From the NCBI GenBank assembly GCA_041859375.1, contig JBHEKP010000341.1:1-8826 (forward strand): a stretch of DNA of 8,826 nucleotides. The letters run 5' to 3'. The position numbers and the translations under genes are program-made. Positions 1 to 7,700 of this stretch are shown piece after piece. The stretch's first letter is position 1; every line of letters begins with the position of its first letter. The notes under the pieces were generated by a model. That model was not told the DNA's origin. It did no database searches and saw nothing but the letters and a program-made list of their open reading frames with translations. The stretch is from JBHEKP01 sp041859375. Lineage in GTDB: Bacteria; Hydrogenedentota; Hydrogenedentia; Hydrogenedentales; CAITNO01.

Positions 1-2451
1 CTGTTCAGCTATTCGCACCAGGACTTCATCGTGCGCTTCCAGCGCATGCGCGGCAAGAATATTTTCTTCCCCATCGGCTGGGACGACAACGGCCTGCCCA
101 CGGAACGGCGCGTGCAGAACATGTACAACGTCAAGTGCGACGCCCACACCCATTACACGCCGAACTTCGAGCGCCAGCGCGGGGAGAAGGGCGCGCCCCT
201 GCCTGTCAGCCGCACCAACTTTATTGAACTCTGCGAGACGGTCACCAGGGAGGACGAGGCCGCGTTCCGCCACCTGTGGACGCGGCTCGGCCTGAGCTAC
301 GACTGGGACCAAGAGTACGCCACCATCGACGACCACTGCCGGCGCACCTCCCAGGCGAGTTTTCTGGACCTGCTGGAAAAGAATGAGATTTACCAGGACA
401 ACCGGCCGGTGATGTGGGACGTGGACTTTCAGACGGCCATCGCGCAGGCCGAGGTGGTGGACCGGGAGGCGCCGAGCGCCTATCATTTCCTTCGCTTCGG
501 AATCGAGGGTGCGGAGGATGTGCTGGTCATCGCCACCACCCGACCGGAACTGCTGGCGGCCTGCGCCGCAGTGGTGGTCCACCCCGATGATGATCGTTAC
601 CGGGCTTATGTGGGCAAAAACGCGGTAACCCCGCTGTTCAAGGCGCCGGTGCCCATCGTGGCCGACGGGAAGGCCGACCCGGAAAAGGGCACGGGCGTGG
701 TGATGGTGTGCACCTTCGGCGACCAGACGGACGTGGAGTGGTGGAAGCAGTTCAACCTGCCGCTGCGCCAGATCCTCGGCGGTGACGGCCGCCTGCGGCC
801 CGTCACCTTTGGACCCGTCGGCGGCGATTCCGTTTTCACCAGCCTGGACCCGGACGGGGCCAACGAGGTGTACGCAAAACTCCAGGGGCTGCACACAAAG
901 AAGGCCCAGGCGGCAACCGTTGAAATCGCGGAGAACACCCCCGGCGTGCTCGACGGCCCGAAGAAGGACATCGTCCACGCGGTGAAGTATTTCGAGAAGG
1001 GCGACCGCCCGCTCGAACTCATCCCGGCGCGCCAGTGGTATGTGAAAATCATGGACAAGAAGGAAGCGCTTCTCGCGCAGGGCCGCAAGATCCAGTGGCA
1101 CCCCGACTTCATGAGCAAGCGCTATGAGCACTGGGTGGAGGGGCTGAATTCCGACTGGTGCCTGAGCCGTCAGCGCTTCTTCGGCGTGCCCATCCCCGTG
1201 TGGTACAAGGTGGACGAAAAAGGCGCGCGCCGTTACGACCAGGTCATCCTGCCCCGGCCCGAAGACCTGCCGGTGGACCCGCTCGACACGCCGCCGCCGG
1301 GGTACACGGAGGATCAGCGCGACCAGCCGGGCGGCTTCTCGGGCGACCCGGACGTGCTGGACACGTGGGGCACCAGTTCCCTCACCCCGCAGATTGCCAG
1401 CCGGTGGATTGAGGATCCGGCACGCCACAAGAAGTTGTTCCCCATGGACATCCGGCCCCAGAGCCACGAGATCATCCGGACATGGGCCTTTTACACCATT
1501 GTCAAGGCGTGGCTGCACGAGGGCGAAATTCCCTGGAAAAACGTGGTCATCAGCGGCTGGATCCTTGATCCGGACCGGAAGAAGATGTCCAAGAGCCAGG
1601 GCAACGTCATCACGCCGGAGCCGCTCATTGACCAGTACGGCGCGGACAGTGTGCGCTACTGGGCCGCGCGGGCGCGGCTGGGCGTGGACACCGCCTACGA
1701 CGAGCAGGTTTTCAAGGTGGGGCGCAAGCTCTGCACGAAACTGTTCAATGCGAGCAAATTCGCCCTGGGCCGCATTGACGGCATCGACCCGAAGGAAATC
1801 ACCGCCGACCGCATCACCTCCGAACTGGACCGGGCGGTCGTCGCCGAGCTGCGCCCGCTCATCGAGCGGACCACGGCGGCCTTTGAGGAATTCGACTACG
1901 CCCAGGCGCTCAGCCTGACGGAGGACTTCTTCTGGCGCGTCTTCTGCGACAACTATCTGGAGCTGGCCAAGCCGCGCACTTATGACGAGGAGCTTACCCC
2001 GGAAAAACGCTCCGCCTGCGCCACCCTGCGCCTGCTCCACCGCGCATTGGTGCGGATGCTCGCCCCCTTCGTGCCCTACATCACCGGCGAGGTGTGGTCC
2101 TGGGCCTACGGCGACGACCCCGGCATGGCCCCGCAGGCGCACACGGCTCCCTGGCCCACCCTGGATGAAATCGCCATGGTGCCCGCGCCTGAAAAACCGG
2201 AACTGTGGACGGCGGCGGTGGAACTGGTGGATGTGCTGCGCAAATGCAAGGCCGACCTGAACAAGAGCATGGCCGCACCGGTGAAAACCGCGCGCGTCAC
2301 CTGCGTGGAGGATGTCCGGCCGGCCATGGAAAGCGCCATGGGAGACGTTGCGCGGATGCTCCGCATCGAAGCCTATGAATTCTCCACCGGACAGCCCGCC
2401 GAGGGGCGGGTGGCGGCGGAAGTGGAATTTGACGATACACCCCAGGACTGA
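1..2451 (+). CDS. valS: Valine--tRNA ligase, archaeal-style type (5' end outside window)
   Basis: Class I aminoacyl-tRNA synthetase that charges tRNA-Val in the cytoplasm. The reading frame is open from base 1 to TGA at 2449-2451 (816 residues), and the true start lies upstream. The first residues, LFSYSHQDF, normally follow the HIGH motif directly in this family, so only about 50 N-terminal residues should be missing. Visible landmarks are GWDDNGLPTE (76-105) in the active-site fold, ATTRPE (532-549) in the CP1 editing domain, DVLDTWGTSS (1351-1380), and the catalytic KMSKS loop (1582-1596), followed by a helical anticodon-binding domain. GWDDNGLPTE and the editing sequence resemble the archaeal-type ValRS rather than the usual bacterial GTDHAGIATQ type. 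The long C-terminal coiled coil of typical bacterial ValRS is absent; the protein ends soon after the LRKCKADLNKS helix. A strong terminator follows, so valS is probably transcriptionally separate from the next genes. Family identity is very secure; the subtype is from remembered family patterns. Confidence 0.97.
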   Translation: MFSYSHQDFIVRFQRMRGKNIFFPIGWDDNGLPTERRVQNMYNVKCDAHTHYTPNFERQRGEKGAPLPVSRTNFIELCETVTREDEAAFRHLWTRLGLSYDWDQEYATIDDHCRRTSQASFLDLLEKNEIYQDNRPVMWDVDFQTAIAQAEVVDREAPSAYHFLRFGIEGAEDVLVIATTRPELLAACAAVVVHPDDDRYRAYVGKNAVTPLFKAPVPIVADGKADPEKGTGVVMVCTFGDQTDVEWWKQFNLPLRQILGGDGRLRPVTFGPVGGDSVFTSLDPDGANEVYAKLQGLHTKKAQAATVEIAENTPGVLDGPKKDIVHAVKYFEKGDRPLELIPARQWYVKIMDKKEALLAQGRKIQWHPDFMSKRYEHWVEGLNSDWCLSRQRFFGVPIPVWYKVDEKGARRYDQVILPRPEDLPVDPLDTPPPGYTEDQRDQPGGFSGDPDVLDTWGTSSLTPQIASRWIEDPARHKKLFPMDIRPQSHEIIRTWAFYTIVKAWLHEGEIPWKNVVISGWILDPDRKKMSKSQGNVITPEPLIDQYGADSVRYWAARARLGVDTAYDEQVFKVGRKLCTKLFNASKFALGRIDGIDPKEITADRITSELDRAVVAELRPLIERTTAAFEEFDYAQALSLTEDFFWRVFCDNYLELAKPRTYDEELTPEKRSACATLRLLHRALVRMLAPFVPYITGEVWSWAYGDDPGMAPQAHTAPWPTLDEIAMVPAPEKPELWTAAVELVDVLRKCKADLNKSMAAPVKTARVTCVEDVRPAMESAMGDVARMLRIEAYEFSTGQPAEGRVAAEVEFDDTPQD

Positions 2452-2473
2452 CACCCCCCCAAAAACATGACCC

Positions 2474-2510
2474 AACCGCCGCAGTTCAGCAAGGCCTGCG
2501 GCGGTTTTTT
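2474..2510 (+). terminator. Rho-independent terminator after valS
   Basis: A perfect 9-bp GC-rich stem pairs ccgccgcag (2476-2484) with ctgcggcgg (2496-2504) across an 11-nt loop and runs directly into six T (2505-2510). Two further A-T pairs (2474-2475 with 2505-2506) extend the stem. It begins 22 bp after the valS stop and points the same way, so it should end the valS transcript and insulate the promoter downstream. Confidence 0.93.
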
Positions 2511-2596
2511 CATCAACAAACGACAAAGTTGTTCACGGGGATTCGTTTGTATCATCCCCCCCACTCCGCCCATGAAGCGGCTCTTCAGAATTACCC

Positions 2597-2625
2597 TTGA
2601 CACCATGCGCCGCCCCTGCTAAAAT
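2597..2625 (+). promoter_or_regulatory. Sigma70-type promoter of the rSAM/DUF4130 operon
   Basis: A perfect -35 box TTGACA (2597-2602) is followed by exactly 17 bp and a -10 box TAAAAT (2620-2625, five of six consensus bases). Transcription would start near 2632, giving a leader of about 26 nt before the ATG at 2658. The AT-rich -10 region stands out against GC-rich surroundings. Such a strong promoter suggests a gene kept off by a repressor rather than weakly expressed, consistent with the inverted repeat on top of it. Confidence 0.85.
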
Positions 2626-2648
2626 ACTGAATATTAGTTCAGTATTTT
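2621..2648. promoter_or_regulatory. Perfect 11-bp inverted repeat; probable repressor operator
   Basis: aaaatactgaa (2621-2631) and its exact reverse complement ttcagtatttt (2638-2648) flank a 6-bp spacer, tattag. The repeat overlaps the -10 box and the predicted transcription start, the classic position for a repressor operator. Because transcription should begin near 2632, most of the left arm would not be in the mRNA, so a DNA-level operator is more likely than an RNA hairpin or terminator. The core ACTGAA-N6-TTCAGT is unlike E. coli LexA boxes (CTGT-N8-ACAG). It partly resembles the myxobacterial LexA box as I remember it. The binding protein is not encoded in the window. Confidence 0.75.
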
Positions 2649-2649
2649 T

Positions 2650-2653
2650 GGAG
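2650..2653 (+). promoter_or_regulatory. Ribosome binding site for the radical SAM gene
   Basis: GGAG lies 4 nt before the ATG at 2658. The spacing is slightly short but acceptable. No other ATG or GTG in this frame near the promoter has a better site, so 2658 is the chosen start. Confidence 0.6.
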
Positions 2654-2657
2654 CGCC

Positions 2658-3989
2658 ATGGATACCATCCCCAGCAGACAATCCCCCGCCGTGGTGCGGC
2701 AGCCGGACATGGAGGCCAAACTCGCCGTCCTGGCCGAGGCGGCAAAGTATGACGTGTCCTGCGTGTCGAGCGGCACTTCCGGGGGGCGGGAAAACACCCG
2801 CATCGGCAACGCCGCCCTGGGCGGCATCTGCCACAGCTGGTCGGAGGACGGAAGGTGCATCTCGCTGCTGAAGGTGCTCTTCAGCAACGACTGCGTGTAT
2901 GACTGCGCCTATTGCGCCAACCGCAGAAGCAACAGCATCCGCCGCGCCACCTTCACAGTGGGCGAACTGGCGGCGCTGACCATCGGCTTTTACCGGCGCA
3001 ACTGCATCGAGGGGCTTTTCCTCAGCTCGGCCGTCTTCTCCACCCCCGACCGGACAATGGAGGCGCTTGTCCTGGTGGCCGAGGCCCTGCGCCGGGAGCA
3101 CGGTTTCGGCGGATACATCCACCTGAAGGCGATACCGGGGGCGGCTCCGGCGCTGGTGGAACGGGCGGCGCTGGTGGCCGACCGGCTGAGCGTGAACATC
3201 GAGCTGCCAACGGAACGGTCCCTGAACTGCCTGGCGCCGCAAAAGAAAAAGGAGGCCATCCTCGGCCCCATGCGCCAAATCAGCGAGGGGGTGCGGGAAT
3301 GGCACGGGGAACGGCGCAGGCACCGGAGCGCTCCCCTTTTTGCCCCCGCCGGGCAGAGCACCCAGTTGATGGTGGGCGCGAGCCCCGAGCACGATCTGCA
3401 CATCCTGCGCCTGAGCGCGGCGCTCTACAAACGCTTCGGCATGCGGCGGGTCTTTTACAGCGGTTATGTGCCTGTGAACGAGGACAACCGCCTGCCCGCG
3501 GCGGTTACGCCGCCCATGCTCCGGGAGCACCGCCTTTACCAGGCGGACTGGCTGCTCCGTTTTTACGGTTTCGGCGTGGAAGAACTGCTCGACGACGGCA
3601 GACCGGACCTGGAGGAGGCCTTTGACCCAAAAACATCCTGGGCGCTGCGCCACCCGGAATGGTTCCCGCTGGAGGTCAACTCCGCCGCCTACGAGCAGAT
3701 CCTGCGCATACCGGGGCTGGGGGTGCGCTCCGCCCGAAAAATCATCGCCGCGCGGCGCTTTGGAAAACTCTGCCACGCGGACCTGAAACGTCTCGGCGTG
3801 GTGATGAAAAGGGCGGAACATTTCGTGCTGTGCGACGGCCGCTATTTTCAGGAGGAGGGCTGGGACCCCGTGCGCGCCCGGGCCGCGCTGGCGGTGCCCG
3901 CCAAACGGGGCAGCTTCCCGGCAAACACACCGCAACAACTGGATTTCTTCAATGAACCCGCGTTCTCAGGAACAGCAAACAGGGGATGA
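2658..3989 (+). CDS. Putative DNA modification/repair radical SAM protein (TIGR03916-like)
   Basis: A 443-residue radical SAM enzyme of the family named 'putative DNA modification/repair radical SAM protein'. The reaction and substrate are unknown to me. The [4Fe-4S] motif CxxxCxxC is at residues 79-86 (C79, C83, C86, in NDCVYDCAYC), followed by family-typical stretches such as EGLFLSSAVF (118-127), GGYIHLKAIPG (151-161) and SVNIELPTE (178-186). Extra cysteines C58 (GICHSW) and C67 (GRCISLL) precede the motif, and C372 and C392 lie near the C-terminus. A helix-hairpin-helix, ILRIPGLGVRSARKII (348-363), implies non-specific DNA binding. Near the end, QLDFF (427-431; bases 3936-3950) matches a beta-sliding-clamp-binding pentapeptide. 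It is the first gene of a two-gene operon with its own promoter and operator; its stop overlaps the upstream possible start of the partner gene. Family assignment is strong; the DNA-related role is inferred from domains and family naming. Confidence 0.92.
   Translation: MDTIPSRQSPAVVRQPDMEAKLAVLAEAAKYDVSCVSSGTSGGRENTRIGNAALGGICHSWSEDGRCISLLKVLFSNDCVYDCAYCANRRSNSIRRATFTVGELAALTIGFYRRNCIEGLFLSSAVFSTPDRTMEALVLVAEALRREHGFGGYIHLKAIPGAAPALVERAALVADRLSVNIELPTERSLNCLAPQKKKEAILGPMRQISEGVREWHGERRRHRSAPLFAPAGQSTQLMVGASPEHDLHILRLSAALYKRFGMRRVFYSGYVPVNEDNRLPAAVTPPMLREHRLYQADWLLRFYGFGVEELLDDGRPDLEEAFDPKTSWALRHPEWFPLEVNSAAYEQILRIPGLGVRSARKIIAARRFGKLCHADLKRLGVVMKRAEHFVLCDGRYFQEEGWDPVRARAALAVPAKRGSFPANTPQQLDFFNEPAFSGTANRG
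3981..3985 (+). promoter_or_regulatory. Ribosome binding site that favours start at 3992
   Basis: AGGGG directly abuts the upstream ATG at 3986 (zero spacing, unlikely to work) but sits 6 nt before the ATG at 3992. It therefore favours 3992 as the true start of the DUF4130 gene, two residues shorter than the longest reading frame. Confidence 0.6.
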
Positions 3990-3991
3990 AC

Positions 3992-4768
3992 ATGCAGACC
4001 ATGACAACAGCCTTGCAGTACGACGGCTCCTTTGAGGGCCTGCTGTGCGCCTGCGCGGCGGCGCTGGACGCCCGCGCTGAAGCCCCTGAAATCTATGCGG
4101 ACCGCCCCGGTTCGGGCGGCTGGCTTTTCGGCAGCGAGATCGTGGAAACCGAACCCAAAAAGGCGGCGGCGCTGCTGGCCGCGGTGGAACGGCACGGCGG
4201 CGGCGGCACCGTGCGCCATCTGGTGCACGCCTTTCTTGCGGACGACCCGGAAATGGAAAGGGCGGCGGCCGGGGTGGTCCGGCTCACCATCGCCAAAAAG
4301 CAGAATGTGCTCGGCTGGCGGCAGCAACCGTTGGTGGCCGCCCTTCAGGGCATGGCGCACCGGGTGGCGCACGAGACGCACCGCCTCACGGGGCTGCTCC
4401 GGTTCATGGAACTGCGCGACGGCACCCTGTACGCCCCCTGCCGCCCGGACCATAATGTCATTCTTCCCCTGGCGGTGCATTTCAAGGCCCGGTTTCCGGG
4501 GGAAAAATGGGTCATCCACGACAGGGGCCGGGAATCGGCGGTGTTGTGGGACGGACTGCGGCTGGAGCAAATCGCGGAGGTGCCGCCCGGCATCGAATCG
4601 GAACTCTCCGCCGACGAAAGGGCCTTTCAGCGGCTGTGGCACCTCTTCACCCGCACCATCGCCGTGCGCGAGCGAAGCAATCCGCGCCTGCAGCGCCAGC
4701 TCATGCCAAGGCGCTACTGGCCCCATCTGACCGAAATGCGCGCCGTGCCGCCTTCGCCGTCCTGTTGA
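3992..4768 (+). CDS. DUF4130 / probable DNA metabolism protein (TIGR03915-like), rSAM partner
   Basis: A 258-residue protein (260 if read from the overlapping ATG at 3986, where ATGA shares bases with the upstream stop). It matches the DUF4130 'probable DNA metabolism protein' family: near the start YDGSFEGLLCACAAALDA, in the middle HRLTGLLRFMELRDGTLYAP and PDHNVILPLAVHF followed by KWVIHDRGR, and near the end a LWHLFTRTIAVRERSNPRLQ segment leading into MPRRYWPHLTE. The HDR and MPRRYW segments are the most conserved-looking parts. No signal peptide or membrane segment is seen, so it is cytoplasmic. In other genomes this family is encoded next to the radical SAM protein, or as the N-terminal part of a fusion to a uracil-DNA-glycosylase-superfamily domain (family knowledge, from memory). 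Here the protein stops after the DUF4130 region and no glycosylase domain follows. Biochemical function is unknown; a joint role with the radical SAM enzyme on DNA is inferred. Confidence 0.9.
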   Translation: MQTMTTALQYDGSFEGLLCACAAALDARAEAPEIYADRPGSGGWLFGSEIVETEPKKAAALLAAVERHGGGGTVRHLVHAFLADDPEMERAAAGVVRLTIAKKQNVLGWRQQPLVAALQGMAHRVAHETHRLTGLLRFMELRDGTLYAPCRPDHNVILPLAVHFKARFPGEKWVIHDRGRESAVLWDGLRLEQIAEVPPGIESELSADERAFQRLWHLFTRTIAVRERSNPRLQRQLMPRRYWPHLTEMRAVPPSPSC

Positions 4769-4778
4769 CAGCAACGGA

Positions 4779-7700
4779 TCAGCCGGACCGGCGGAAAACA
4801 GCCAGCGCCACCATGCCAAGGCCGAGCAGGAACAGGTCGCCCAGGCGTTTTTTCAGCGTGCCAAGACCGGGCGCGGACTTTGTGCAGGAACATCCCGCCG
4901 CCCCGTCGTCAGGTTCCAAATATGCCTCCAGTTCCGCCTGGCTCAGCATTTGGTCGCCGTTGGCGTCCAGCGTGTTGAACTGCGCCTGTCCCAGCCCCGG
5001 CGCCGTCCGTCCGGCCTCCGCGTAACTCAGCGACAGATCCAAGTTTGCGTCCGCTGACTGGAAATTGTCATACAACGCGCGCGCCGCGGCGGCAAGCTCC
5101 GGCTCGGGGGGTGTCTCCCCCTCCCCCTCCGCCACGGGCTCGCCCTCGCCTTCCACCACATCCTCGCCTTCCCCCTCGCCCTCCGTTTCGACGGCGCAAG
5201 GCCCGGTGGAAAGGGTCATGGCCACCATGGTGCCCGGGGCGACGGTGCCGCCGGGCTGGGGATTCTGCGCGGCCACCCTTCCCTGCGCCACCGTGTCGCT
5301 GCATTGCCGGGACACAACCCCCGCCACAAGGCCCGCCCCCGCCAGGGTGGTCTGCGCGGCCGTCTGGGTCTGGCCGGAAAGATTCGGCACGGAAACAGGC
5401 TGCGGCCCCCTGGAAACAACCAGGTTGACCGCCGAACCCACGGACACTTCACTTCTTGCCTCCGGATTCTGGCTGATCACACGGCCGGAGGCCACGGCGG
5501 AGGAATAGGCCTGCGTCACCGTGCCCACCACCAGGCCAACCCCCGTGAGGGCCGACTGCGCGGCGGACTGCGTCTCCTCCACCACATCCGGCACCATCAC
5601 CGGCCGCGCGCCCAGCGAAACCACCAGGTTAACCGCGGAACCGGGGGGCAACTCTGTGCCTGCCGCCGGATCTTGGCCCACAACATGGCCCGCCGCCACC
5701 GTGGACGAGAACTCCTCCGTCACATCGCCCACAGCAAGGCGCGCGCTCAACAGCATGGACCGGGCCACCGACTGAAGCGCGTTCACCACGTCCGGAACGG
5801 TCGCGGGCTGGGGCCCCTTGGAAACCACCAGATTGACCGCAGATCCGGGCGCCACCTGGTTCCCGGCAACGGGCAGCTGGCTGATGACAACGCCCGCCGC
5901 CACCGTGGTGGAGTAGGTTTCCGTGATCGTGCCCGCCGCCAGGCCCAGTCCCGTCAGCGCCGACTGCGCGGCGGCCAGGGTCATGCCCGCCAGATTGGGA
6001 ACACTCACCGGCTGGGGGCCCTTGGAAACCACAAGACTGACCGCCGATCCGGGCGGCGCGAGCGCGCCCGCCTCGGGGTTCTGGCTGATGACAATCCCCG
6101 CGGGCACCGTCGGGGAATACGCCTGGGTCACCGTCCCGGGGGTCAGTCCCGCGGCGGTAACCGCGGCCTGCGCCGCCGACTGGGTCATGCCTGTCACATC
6201 GGGCACCTGAAGGGGTTCCGGCCCCTTCGACACCACCAGCTCAACCGCCGTTTCCGCGGGCACCTCCGCGCCCGCCGCCGGGTCCTGGCTCATGACGCGG
6301 TTCACCGGCACGACGGCGGAGTATTCCTGCGTGATCATCCCCGTGGCCAGCCCGGCCTCGTCCAGCATTTCCTGCGCCGTGGACCGGGAACGGCCCGTCA
6401 CATTCGGCACCGTGACAATCTCAACCCCCTTGGAGAGCAGCAGGCTCACCGCCGAGCCGGGGTAAACCATGACTCCCGCGGCGGGCTGCTGGCTGATGAC
6501 ATGCCCTGCGGGCACCGTGGAGGAGTAACTCCATGTGATTTCACCGACCGCCAGCCCCGCGCCTGTCAGCGCCGTGGCGGCGGCATCCTGCGCGAGGTTG
6601 ACCACATCGGGCACGGCGACGGTGGCCGCGCCGGAATCATCGCCGTACACAACCACATCGTCAATGTTCCAACCGCAATAGGCGACGCTCTCATCCGTGG
6701 GGCCCATGCCCCACAGCAGCCGCACATTCGACATGCCGTCGGCGGTGCCCGAAATGTCATATTCGCAGAGGACCCAGCCCGAATCGGTGATCGACGCCGC
6801 GTCCGGGTTTGCCCACACGCTGACCCATCCGTTCCCGTTCGAAACCCTGATTTGCGCCTTGTCGTACTTCGGCTCCTCCACGCCAAGCCACCGGTAAAAC
6901 CTGACGCGGACCCTGCTGAAATTGGAACAGTCAAAGGGGGGCGTGGTCGCCCAGTGCGCTGTGGACATGCTGTCCGGATATTTTCCGGAAAGGTTGTAGC
7001 CCATCACCTTGTCCCCGGTGTGGCCCGTGGAGGGATCCCCGTAGGCGCCCTGGGGGCGGCCCCAGGCCCACAACCCGTCAAGGGTCCATCCCGGATTGGT
7101 GGTCATGTCCGCCGTGTAAATCGCCTTGTTCAACGAAAACGCCGCGTCGCTCGTGTCGGTGTGGACGCCGTCCATTGTGGTCACGCGGATTTTGTAATCC
7201 TGCGCGGCGGGAAGGTCCTGGGGAATGGTCCACACATACGCCCCGTCATTCGCCTCGTTTTCCACGATCACCCCGGCCACCACTCCGCCCCGGAGCAGTT
7301 CCAGCCGCACGTTCTGGCCGGCGCCGCCGTCCCAGAGGATTTGCTGCACCGCGCCGGTCAGCCAGTTTTCCCCGCCGTTGGGCGCGACCATTTCAATCCC
7401 CTCCTTCACCGTCATGGACACCTGGACGGTGGCGGAGGGAACCGCCGCGCCGGCGGCGGTCACCACAAGCGTGCCGGTGTGGGTTCCCGGCGTGAAACCC
7501 GTGGCGTCCATCCCCACATAGATCAAATCAGTCTCACCGCCGCAGGTGCCCGAGGCGGCCGAGGGGATAATCCACGGCTGGGGCGAGGTGACGGTGTACC
7601 GCATGGTGCCTCCGCCGGTGTTGGTCACCCTGATAAAGGCGCTCTCATCGCGGCGGTCCGGCCATACCGACGCGGAAATCTGCGCCGGGGACACGGACAG

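Noticed and set aside
2537..2559. Inverted repeat ggggat / atcccc between the terminator and promoter
   Set aside because: It is only 6 bp with an 11-nt loop, has no T-run after it and no clear position relative to the promoter. It is likely chance in a C-rich stretch.
2634..3938. 434-codon open frame on the minus strand across the radical SAM gene
   Set aside because: It is antisense to a protein with clear conserved motifs. Its own translation is low-complexity and lacks family motifs.
4783..4793. gccggaccggc palindrome just inside the protease 3' end
   Set aside because: Its single-base centre cannot form a hairpin loop and no T-run follows, so it is not a terminator.
3848..4819. 323-codon open frame on the minus strand across the DUF4130 gene
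   Set aside because: It lies opposite a recognisable DUF4130 protein and has no motif of its own.
5097..5189. C/T-rich short repeats on the plus strand that could suggest a CRISPR or satellite
   Set aside because: They are fully explained as the codons of the in-frame acidic Glu/Gly linker on the minus strand; there are no spacers or regular repeat units.
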